Source: Micromonosporaceae bacterium
GTDB lineage: Bacteria; Actinomycetota; Actinomycetes; Mycobacteriales; Micromonosporaceae
Assembly (NCBI GenBank): GCA_017354595.1
Contig: JAFMQQ010000230.1
Span: 1 to 5,819, forward strand
Direction of reading: 5' to 3'
DNA: 5,819 nt
Below the pieces are notes generated by a model. The model did not search any database. It was not told where the DNA came from and was given only the letters and a program-made list of their open reading frames with translations. Position 1 is the first letter of the stretch. Every line of letters starts with the position of its first letter. This document shows positions 1 through 4,735 of this stretch, one piece after another. A program made the position numbers and the translations under genes.

Positions 1-101
1 AACGGGGCGGCCACGGGTACCGCGCCCGCGACCAGCCCGCCAGCGGCGAGCAGCGCCGCCCCGGCCGTTCCGACCCACCGGCAGGTCCGCAGTGCCGCCA
101 C
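1..101 (-). CDS. N-terminal part of a putative exported protein (partial, runs off left edge)
   Basis: Reading leftwards from a GTG at 101, the frame is open to the window edge and gives 33 residues. They begin MAALRTCRWVG and continue into a small-residue and hydrophobic stretch (AALLAAGGLVAGAVPVAAP). The shape is that of a Sec signal peptide: short basic start (Arg5, Arg8), hydrophobic core around residues 11-28, then an Ala/Pro region where cleavage could occur. Third codon positions are about 88% G or C by my count, as expected for a real gene here. The gene is divergent from efp with about 97 bases between the two starts. I see no strong ribosome binding site before the GTG. The mature protein is outside the window, so I cannot name a function. 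It could instead be non-coding; the plus-strand frames over this stretch give no convincing protein end. Confidence 0.42.
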   Translation of the reverse strand, partial: MAALRTCRWVGTAGAALLAAGGLVAGAVPVAAP

Positions 102-136
102 TGGCCCATCATGGCAAGCCGCCGGCCGGGACGGGA

Positions 137-142
137 TAAACT
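137..142 (+). promoter_or_regulatory. possible -10 element upstream of efp
   Basis: TAAACT fits the actinobacterial TANNNT -10 pattern and is the most AT-rich spot in the 97-base gap between the divergent gene and efp. No convincing -35 hexamer lies 16-18 bases upstream, so this is only a suggestion. It would give a leader of about 50 bases for efp. Confidence 0.22.
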
Positions 143-198
143 TGCCCGGTTCCCCGCCCCCACTTCCCCCACGCCCCAGCGACCGAATCAGGCAGGAC

Positions 199-756
199 AT
201 GGCCACCACCAACGACCTCAAGAACGGACTCGTACTCAACCTCGACGGCGACCTGTGGTCGGTGGTGGAGTTCCAGCACGTGAAGCCCGGCAAGGGCGGG
301 GCGTTCGTGCGGACCACGCTGAAGAACGTGCTGACCGGCAAGGTGGTGGACAAGACCTTCAACGCCGGTACCAAGGTCGACACGGCGACCGTCGACAAGC
401 GCAACATGCAGTACCTGTACGCCGACGGCGAGGACTTCGTCTTCATGGACCTGGACACCTACGACCAGATCCACGTGCCGGCCGGTACCGTCGGCGACTC
501 GGCGAAGTACCTGCTGCCGGAGGCCGAGGTGACCGTGGCCACGCACGAGGGGGTGCCGCTCTACGTCGAGCTGCCCACCAGCGTGGTACTGGAGATCACC
601 TACACCGAGCCGGGCCTGCAGGGCGACCGATCCACCGGCGGTACCAAGCCGGCCACCGTGGAGACTGGGGCGACCGTACAGGTGCCGCTGTTCGTCGGTA
701 CCGGGGAGAAGGTCAAGGTCGACACGCGCGACGGCCGCTACCTCGGTCGCGCCTGA
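199..756 (+). CDS. efp: translation elongation factor P
   Basis: EF-P (185 aa) binds between the P and E sites of the ribosome and helps it form bonds at consecutive prolines. The protein has the usual three beta-barrel domains (about 1-65, 66-128, 129-185). The domain I loop reads HVKPGKGGAFVR, with the tip lysine at Lys32. The domain III signature GDRSTGGTKPATVETG is followed by QVPLF and ends in DTRDGRYLGR. I chose ATG 199 because MATTNDLKNG is the typical family start and a purine-rich GGCAGGA lies just upstream; the TTG at 142 would add 19 Pro/Arg-rich residues foreign to the family. An actinobacterial EF-P subfamily with a PGKG loop is reported to work with its lysine unmodified, and this loop resembles it; no modification enzyme gene is visible here. 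nusB follows after nine bases, so the two are probably co-transcribed. Confidence 0.97.
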   Translation: MATTNDLKNGLVLNLDGDLWSVVEFQHVKPGKGGAFVRTTLKNVLTGKVVDKTFNAGTKVDTATVDKRNMQYLYADGEDFVFMDLDTYDQIHVPAGTVGDSAKYLLPEAEVTVATHEGVPLYVELPTSVVLEITYTEPGLQGDRSTGGTKPATVETGATVQVPLFVGTGEKVKVDTRDGRYLGRA

Positions 757-765
757 GAGCCCACT

Positions 766-1200
766 GTGCCCGAGGGTCCCAAGACGCCCATGACGGCGCG
801 CCGCAAGGCGCGCAAGCGGGCGCTCGATGTGCTCTACGAGGCCGACCTGCGCAGCCGGCCGATCCCCGAGGTGCTCGCCGCGGCGGTTGAGCGGATCGAA
901 CCGCCGCGCCCGGTGCATCTGGGCTACGCGATCGCGCTGGCCGACGGGGTGGCCGCCCACCGGGACCGGATCGACGAGCTGATCAGCAGCTACGCCGAGG
1001 GCTGGACGCTGGAACGGATGCCCATCGTCGACCGCAACCTGGCCCGCATCGCCGTCTTCGAGCTGCTATACGCCGACGAGGTCGACGACCTCGTCGCCAT
1101 CAGCGAGGCGGTGGAGCTGGCCGGGCAGCTGTCCACTGAGGACTCGCCGCGCTTCCTCGGTGGCCTGCTCGGCCGGATCGCCGAGTACGCCACCCGCTGA
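766..1200 (+). CDS. nusB: transcription antitermination factor NusB
   Basis: NusB (144 aa) pairs with ribosomal protein S10 (NusE) and binds boxA RNA, helping RNA polymerase read through rRNA operons. The N-terminus is rich in arginine and lysine (ARRKARKRALDVLYEADLR, residues 11-29), as in the RNA-binding face of the family. The central signature is WTLERMPIVDRNLARIAVFE (80-99). The C-terminal helices follow: ISEAVELAGQL (112-122) and RFLGGLLGRIAEY (129-141). Length is normal. GTG 766 was preferred because GAGAG, formed where the efp stop meets the gap, sits a suitable distance upstream. The in-frame ATG at 790 would also leave a complete NusB fold but lacks a well-placed ribosome binding site. 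The gene lies close behind efp and is probably transcribed with it; a hairpin follows its stop. Confidence 0.95.
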   Translation: MPEGPKTPMTARRKARKRALDVLYEADLRSRPIPEVLAAAVERIEPPRPVHLGYAIALADGVAAHRDRIDELISSYAEGWTLERMPIVDRNLARIAVFELLYADEVDDLVAISEAVELAGQLSTEDSPRFLGGLLGRIAEYATR

Positions 1201-1223
1201 GGCGCGCCACGGGGTAGCGCGCC
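1201..1223. terminator. GC-rich hairpin between convergent nusB and bldD
   Basis: GGCGCGC (1201-1207) and GCGCGCC (1217-1223) form a perfect 7-bp stem around a 9-base loop, starting at the first base after the nusB stop. There is no T-run, but terminators without a clear T-tract are often proposed in actinobacteria. Being symmetric, it could end transcripts from nusB and, 30 bases past its stop, from bldD. Confidence 0.5.
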
Positions 1224-1253
1224 CCGGCGGATCACGTCGAGCCCCGGTGGAGC

Positions 1254-1739
1254 TCAGGCGAACATCGACCTCGGATCGGTGACCAGTACCCCGGCCTCGG
1301 TGAGCCGTTCGACGAGGCCGGACGGGGAGGCGTCGTACACGATGGCCAGGGCGCGCAGGTCATCCGCGCGGATGGAGAGCACCCGGCCGTTGTAGTCACC
1401 GCGTTGCTGCTGGATCGCCCGGGCATACCGGGCGACGTAGGCGAGGTCGGGCTCGGCGGTGTCGTACAGCTTCTCCAGGTCGAGCACGATCTTGCCGGCG
1501 GACTCGTGGCGTACACCGCTGCCATCCGGCAGTAGCTCGGCCACGGGTACCCGGTAGAAGTCGGCCAACTCGGCGAGGCGCGAGACGGTCACCGCGCGGT
1601 CCCCACGTTCGTAGGATCCGACCACGACGGCCTTCCAGCGCCCGGATGACTTCTCCTCCACCCCTTGCAGGGAGAGCCCCTGCTGTTGGCGGATGGAGCG
1701 CAGCCGAGCGCCCAGGGACTTGGCGTACTCAGAGGGCAT
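1254..1739 (-). CDS. bldD: BldD-family c-di-GMP-responsive developmental regulator
   Basis: BldD (161 aa) is the master repressor of sporulation and antibiotic genes in Streptomyces; c-di-GMP drives its dimerisation on DNA. The N-terminal helix-turn-helix domain is nearly that of Streptomyces BldD: EYAKSLGARLRSIRQQQGLS, then GVEEKSSGRWKAVVVGSYER and RAVTVSRLAELADFY (residues 4-62). A variable linker around 70-82 is followed by the C-terminal domain. This holds RGDYNGRVLSIRADD (113-127), matching the c-di-GMP motif RxD-x8-RxxD with Arg113, Asp115, Arg124 and Asp127; Streptomyces has RQDD where this has RADD. The family is usually near 165 aa. ATG 1737-1739 is preceded by GGGAG (1745-1749, five bases away). 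The gene converges on nusB and diverges from pyrR. Its upstream region has a good promoter with BldD-like half-sites, suggesting autoregulation. It may act on other targets in a non-sporulating lineage. Confidence 0.96.
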   Translation of the reverse strand: MPSEYAKSLGARLRSIRQQQGLSLQGVEEKSSGRWKAVVVGSYERGDRAVTVSRLAELADFYRVPVAELLPDGSGVRHESAGKIVLDLEKLYDTAEPDLAYVARYARAIQQQRGDYNGRVLSIRADDLRALAIVYDASPSGLVERLTEAGVLVTDPRSMFA

Positions 1740-1750
1740 GTGGACTCCCA

Positions 1751-1756
1751 GTCACT
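1751..1756 (-). promoter_or_regulatory. candidate BldD half-site AGTGAC in the bldD leader
   Basis: On the minus strand AGTGAC lies just upstream of the bldD ribosome binding site, within CCAGTGACTGG, an 11-base near-perfect palindrome centred on one base. The published BldD consensus is AGTGA-n-TCAC. A second half, GTCAC, overlaps the -10 box at 1793-1797. The two halves point away from the canonical arrangement (GTCAC first, AGTGAC second), so the operator is only tentative. Confidence 0.35.
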
Positions 1757-1795
1757 GGCCCAGGGGGCGTTTTCCTGCTGTCGCTACGGAGCGTG

Positions 1796-1824
1796 ACGGT
1801 ATTCGCCGAGCGACACGCGGTCAA
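1796..1824 (-). promoter_or_regulatory. bldD promoter (-35 TTGACC, 17-bp spacer, -10 TACCGT)
   Basis: On the minus strand TTGACC (1819-1824) and TACCGT (1796-1801) are separated by exactly 17 bases, a good match to housekeeping sigma-70-type (HrdB) promoters. Transcription should begin near 1789, giving a leader of about 50 bases with the ribosome binding site at 1745-1749. A GTCAC overlaps the end of the -10 element, which matters for the proposed BldD control. Confidence 0.72.
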
Positions 1825-1840
1825 GTGCCAGGGGCATTCC

Positions 1841-1869
1841 GTTTCGCGATCTGTTACTGCTGGTAGGCT
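1841..1869 (+). promoter_or_regulatory. candidate promoter for the pyr operon (extended -10 TGGTAGGCT)
   Basis: TAGGCT (1864-1869) fits TANNNT and is preceded by TGG, making an extended -10 element. The matching -35 region (near 1841-1847, GTTTCGC) is weak, as is common when the -10 is extended. It would start the message near 1876 and give a leader of about 105 bases, long enough to contain both RNA structures described for pyrR. TAGATC at 1875-1880 is an alternative -10. Confidence 0.35.
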
Positions 1870-1892
1870 CGGGCTAGATCATCTGTAGCCGG

Positions 1893-1936
1893 TTTCGGCC
1901 GCTCCCGGGCGCCGGAGGCTGGCTCGCAGGCCGAAG
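1893..1936 (+). promoter_or_regulatory. upstream leader helix of the pyr operon
   Basis: TTTCGGCC (1893-1900) can pair with GGCCGAAG (1929-1936): seven Watson-Crick pairs plus one U-G at the base. It encloses 28 bases that can hold a small inner hairpin (CTCC 1902-1905 with GGAG 1914-1917). It ends where the lower stem of the PyrR-binding loop begins, so the two could stack or compete at base 1936. No T-run follows, so it does not look like an intrinsic terminator or attenuator. Whether it has a role of its own is unknown. Confidence 0.4.
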
Positions 1937-1978
1937 ACATCCTTTAACGACCCGTCCCGCGAGGCGGGGAAGGAGGTC
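1936..1978 (+). promoter_or_regulatory. PyrR-binding stem-loop sequestering the pyrR ribosome binding site
   Basis: The upper part is a 6-bp stem (CCCGUC 1951-1956 with GGCGGG 1963-1968, one U-G pair) closed by the hexaloop CCGCGA (1957-1962). Bases 1954-1965 fit the core RUCCNGNGAGGY of the PyrR target known from Bacillus leaders at every position; only the flanking A-U pair is here C-G. A purine-rich bulge AACGA (1946-1950) lies on the 5' side, as in known PyrR sites. The lower stem pairs 1936-1945 with 1969-1978 (one A-G mismatch, one U-G pair) and so buries AAGGAGGU (1970-1977), the pyrR Shine-Dalgarno. This fits PyrR-dependent translational repression as described for Mycobacterium smegmatis, not the terminator-based attenuation of Bacillus: PyrR bound with UMP would hold the ribosome site closed. 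Binding itself is inferred. Confidence 0.78.
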
Positions 1979-1980
1979 CA

Positions 1981-2550
1981 GTGGCGCAGCCCACAGCTGC
2001 CCCCCACAAGGTCATCATCGCCGGGCCCGACCTGGCCCGGGTGGTCGACCGCATCGCACACCAGATCCTGGAACGCACCGGCGGTGCCCGCGACGCGGTA
2101 CTGCTGGGCATCCCGACCCGCGGGGTTCCGCTGGCCCGCCGGCTGGCCACCCGCATCCACGCCTTCGAGGACTTCGAGGTACCCGTCGGGGCGCTGGACA
2201 TCACCCTCTACCGCGACGACCTGCGGCTGCGCGGCGCCCGTGCGGTCGGCCCGACCCAGCTGCCGCCGGGTGGCGTGGACGGCCGGTCGGTGATTCTCGT
2301 GGACGACGTGCTCTTCTCCGGCCGTACCGTCCGGGCGGCGTTGGACGCGTTGGGCGATATCGGCCGCCCCCGGCTGGTTCAGCTGGCGGTACTGGTCGAC
2401 CGGGGCCACCGCGAACTGCCGATCCGGGCCGACTACGTGGGTAAGAACATCCCGACGGCGCTGCGCGAGATGGTGCGGGTGCTGCTGGTGGAGACCGACG
2501 GTACCGACGAGGTCCGGCTGGAGCCGGCACCCATGGGGGGACAGTCATGA
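1981..2550 (+). CDS. pyrR: PyrR, pyrimidine operon RNA-binding regulator / uracil phosphoribosyltransferase family
   Basis: PyrR (189 aa) binds pyr leader RNA when UMP or UTP is high, shutting off pyrimidine synthesis; many members also convert uracil and PRPP to UMP. The PRPP-binding motif is VILVDDVLFSGRTVRAALDA (104-123). Other family blocks are LLGIPTRGVPLARRLA (41-56), ALDITLYRDDL (71-81) and VDRGHRELPIRADYVGKNIP (139-158). Length is close to that of mycobacterial PyrR. The start is GTG 1981, preceded by a near-perfect AAGGAGGT at 1970-1977; the space of about four bases after AGGAGG is on the short side, but no other in-frame start is close. The gene heads a run of four overlapping genes; its TGA overlaps the pyrB ATG (ATGA, 2547-2550). 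The stem-loop before it suggests autoregulation. Confidence 0.96.
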   Translation: MAQPTAAPHKVIIAGPDLARVVDRIAHQILERTGGARDAVLLGIPTRGVPLARRLATRIHAFEDFEVPVGALDITLYRDDLRLRGARAVGPTQLPPGGVDGRSVILVDDVLFSGRTVRAALDALGDIGRPRLVQLAVLVDRGHRELPIRADYVGKNIPTALREMVRVLLVETDGTDEVRLEPAPMGGQS

Positions 2551-3473
2551 TCAGGCACCTGCTCTCCGCGGCCGACCTGGACGCCGGTACCGCCACCGAG
2601 GTGCTGGACACGGCGGCCCGGATGGACGAGGCGATCGCCGACCGCGAGGTGAAGAAGCTGCCCACGCTGCGCGGGCGCACCGTGGTGAACCTGTTCTACG
2701 AGGACTCCACCCGGACCCGGATCTCCTTCGAGGCGGCGGCGAAGCGGCTGTCCGCCGATGTGATCAACTTCTCCGCCAAGGGGTCGAGCGTCTCCAAGGG
2801 GGAGAGCCTGAAGGACACCGCGCTCACCCTGCAGGCGATGGGCGCCGACGCGGTGGTGATCCGGCACCCGGCCTCCGGCGCGCCGTACCAGCTCGCCGGC
2901 TGGGTGAACGGCAGCGTGCTGAACGCCGGCGACGGTACCCACGAGCACCCGACCCAGGCGCTGCTGGACGCGTACACGATGCGCTCGCGGCTGGGCCGGG
3001 TGGACGGCCTGTCCGTGGCGATCGTCGGCGATGTGCTGCACAGCCGGGTGGCCCGCTCCAACGTACTGCTGCTGTCCGCCCTCGGGGCGAAGGTGACCCT
3101 GGTCGGGCCGCCCACCCTGCTGCCGCTCGGCATCGAGGACGCGCTGGCATCCGGGACCGAGGTCCGGTACGACCTGGACGAGGTGCTGCCCGGTGTCGAC
3201 GTGGTGATGATGCTCCGGGTACAGCGGGAGCGGATGGAGGACGCGTACTTCCCCTCGGCGCGCGAGTACACCCGCCGGTACGGGCTGGACGGGGCGCGGC
3301 TGCGGGCGCTGCCCGAGCACGCGATCGTGATGCATCCCGGCCCGATGAACCGGGGCATGGAGATCAGCCCCGAGGTCGCCGACTCGCCCCGCTCGACGAT
3401 CGTGGAACAGGTCGCCAACGGAGTATCGGTGCGCATGGCCGTGCTGTACCTGCTGCTGGGGGGAGCGAAGTGA
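2547..3473 (+). CDS. pyrB: aspartate carbamoyltransferase catalytic subunit
   Basis: PyrB (308 aa) joins carbamoyl phosphate to aspartate to make N-carbamoyl-aspartate, the first committed step of pyrimidine synthesis. The carbamoyl-phosphate site is present: FYEDSTRTRISFE (50-62, with STRTR at 54-58), the catalytic loop lysine Lys84 in SSVSKGESLKD (80-90), RHPASGAPYQ (106-115) and HEHPTQALLD (132-141). The aspartate half shows IVGDVLHSRVARSN (159-172), MLRVQRERM (222-230) and VMHPGPMNRG (261-270). All expected residues are there and the length is normal. No regulatory chain gene (pyrI) is adjacent, and control through PyrR would make one unnecessary. The ATG overlaps the pyrR stop by four bases, with a G-rich GGGGGGA just upstream, and the TGA overlaps the pyrC start, which points to translational coupling on both sides. 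Confidence 0.98.
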   Translation: MIRHLLSAADLDAGTATEVLDTAARMDEAIADREVKKLPTLRGRTVVNLFYEDSTRTRISFEAAAKRLSADVINFSAKGSSVSKGESLKDTALTLQAMGADAVVIRHPASGAPYQLAGWVNGSVLNAGDGTHEHPTQALLDAYTMRSRLGRVDGLSVAIVGDVLHSRVARSNVLLLSALGAKVTLVGPPTLLPLGIEDALASGTEVRYDLDEVLPGVDVVMMLRVQRERMEDAYFPSAREYTRRYGLDGARLRALPEHAIVMHPGPMNRGMEISPEVADSPRSTIVEQVANGVSVRMAVLYLLLGGAK

Positions 3474-4735
3474 CGACGTACCTGCTGAAGGGGGTCTCGC
3501 TGCTCGGCCGGGACCGGACCGACCTGCTGCTGGCCGACGGCCGCATCACCGATGCGAGTACAGCCGGCGCCGAGGTGATCGACGCGGACGGACTTGTCGC
3601 CCTGCCCGGCCTGGTCGACCTGCACACCCACCTGCGCGAGCCGGGCCGGGAGGACGCGGAGACGGTCGAGTCCGGATCCCGGGCCGCGGCGCTGGGCGGG
3701 TACACCGCCGTCTGCGCGATGGCGAATACCGAGCCGGTCGCGGATACCGCGGGCGTGGTGGAGCAGGTGTGGCGGCTGGGCCGCGCCGCCGGCCTGGTCG
3801 ACGTGCAGCCGGTCGGCGCGGTCACCGTGGGGCTGGGTGGCGAGCAGCTCGCCGAGCTGGGCGCGATGGCGGGTAGCGCTGCCCGGGTGCGGATCTTCTC
3901 CGACGACGGGCACTGCGTCGCCGACCCGCGGGTGATGCGCCGGGCACTGGAGTACGTCAAGGCCTTCGACGGTGTCATCGCGCAGCACGCCGAGGAGCCG
4001 CGGCTGACGGTCGGGGCGCAGATGCACGAGGGTTCGGTCTCGGTACGGCTGGGCCTGGCCGGCTGGCCGGCGGTCGCCGAGGAGGCGATCGTCGCGCGGG
4101 ACGCCCTGCTCGCCGGCCACGTCGGCGCGCGGCTGCACGTCTGCCATGTCTCGACCGCGGGCAGCGTGGAGATCCTGCGCTGGGCGAAGCGCAGCGGCGT
4201 CCGGGTCACCGCCGAGGTGACCCCGCACCACCTGTTGCTCACCGACGCCAGCGCGGAGAGCTACGACCCGGTCTTCAAGGTGAACCCTCCACTTCGGACA
4301 GCCGAGGACATTGCCGCGCTGCGGGCCGCGCTCGCCGACGGGACGATCGACGCGGTCGCCACCGACCACGCGCCGCATGCGGTGGAGGACAAGGAGTGCG
4401 AGTGGGACTACGCCCGGCCGGGCATGCTGGGGCTGGAGACCGCTCTGTCCATTGTGTACCAGAACGGTGGGTTGGACTGGGACCAGATCGCGGAGCGGAT
4501 GTCCCGGACCCCGGCGCGCATCGCCGGGCTGGCCGACCACGGCCGGGACCCGGTACCGGGCGCACCGGCGAACCTGACCCTGGTGGATCCGCAGGCGCGC
4601 TGGCGGGTGGATCCGACCGCGCTAGCCTCGGGTAGCCGCAACACGCCGTACGCCGGGATGGCGCTGCCCGGTCGGGTGGTGCACACCTTCCTGCGTGGCG
4701 AGCCGACGGTGTTCGAGGGGAAGGCGACCCGATGA
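3470..4735 (+). CDS. pyrC: dihydroorotase (class I)
   Basis: PyrC (421 aa) reversibly closes N-carbamoyl-aspartate to dihydroorotate using zinc. It is an amidohydrolase-fold enzyme of the longer class I type, unlike the roughly 350-residue E. coli form. Metal ligands can be read off: His52 and His54 in VDLHTHLREPG (49-59), Asp146 in FSDDGH (143-148), His173 in AQHAEE, His226 in HVSTA, and Asp299 in ATDHAPH (297-303). Class I bacterial enzymes use an Asp between the two metals where others use a carboxylated lysine; Asp146 holds that place here. Substrate-contact blocks include MANTEP (84-89) and VNPPLRT (271-277). It starts at a GTG in a four-base GTGA overlap with pyrB, behind a GGGGGGAG; the next gene, carA, overlaps its stop. 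A 12-base palindrome lies within it at 4549-4560. Confidence 0.97.
   Translation: MTTYLLKGVSLLGRDRTDLLLADGRITDASTAGAEVIDADGLVALPGLVDLHTHLREPGREDAETVESGSRAAALGGYTAVCAMANTEPVADTAGVVEQVWRLGRAAGLVDVQPVGAVTVGLGGEQLAELGAMAGSAARVRIFSDDGHCVADPRVMRRALEYVKAFDGVIAQHAEEPRLTVGAQMHEGSVSVRLGLAGWPAVAEEAIVARDALLAGHVGARLHVCHVSTAGSVEILRWAKRSGVRVTAEVTPHHLLLTDASAESYDPVFKVNPPLRTAEDIAALRAALADGTIDAVATDHAPHAVEDKECEWDYARPGMLGLETALSIVYQNGGLDWDQIAERMSRTPARIAGLADHGRDPVPGAPANLTLVDPQARWRVDPTALASGSRNTPYAGMALPGRVVHTFLRGEPTVFEGKATR
4549..4560. repeat. 12-base perfect palindrome CCCGGTACCGGG inside pyrC
   Basis: This is the longest of the GGTACC-centred palindromes in the window and lies within pyrC near the C-terminal third, spanning the Pro-Val-Pro-Gly codons at residues 361-364. 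A shorter GGGTACCC is inside bldD at 1545-1552. I see no regulatory function; it belongs with the general GTAC enrichment. Confidence 0.6.

Noticed and set aside
142..198. A TTG start at 142 extending efp by 19 residues
   Set aside because: The extension is Pro/Arg-rich, absent from the family as I know it, and lacks a ribosome binding site; ATG 199 gives the canonical N-terminus.
109..960. A 283-codon minus-strand frame and a 259-codon plus-strand frame (111-890) over efp and nusB
   Set aside because: Both are out of frame with clear EF-P and NusB coding sequence and give low-complexity Arg/Gly-rich products.
1646..1888. An 80-codon plus-strand frame running from inside bldD into the pyrR leader
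   Set aside because: It begins antisense to bldD, has no good ribosome binding site, resembles no protein I know, and its end overlaps the promoter region. A leader-peptide role is not supported.
1861..1980. A terminator/antiterminator attenuator of the Bacillus type in the pyr leader
   Set aside because: No hairpin is followed by a T-run, and the PyrR-type loop overlaps the ribosome site, which fits translational control instead.
1879..2409. Minus-strand frames opposite pyrR (1879-2409, 1944-2204, 2201-2680)
   Set aside because: Shadows of pyrR and pyrB; composition and lack of motifs argue against coding.
2696..4540. A 614-codon open frame on the minus strand across pyrB and pyrC
   Set aside because: It lies wholly opposite two genes with complete catalytic motifs, has the His/Arg/Gly/Pro-rich composition of antisense frames in GC-rich DNA, and shows no recognisable domain. 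Minus frames 2433-3335, 3364-4242 and 4408-5337 fail for the same reasons.
4582..4615. Direct repeat of GGTGGATCCG (4582-4591 and 4606-4615)
   Set aside because: It is inside pyrC and encodes two Val-Asp-Pro stretches; two 10-base copies within a coding region are most simply explained by protein sequence and codon bias.
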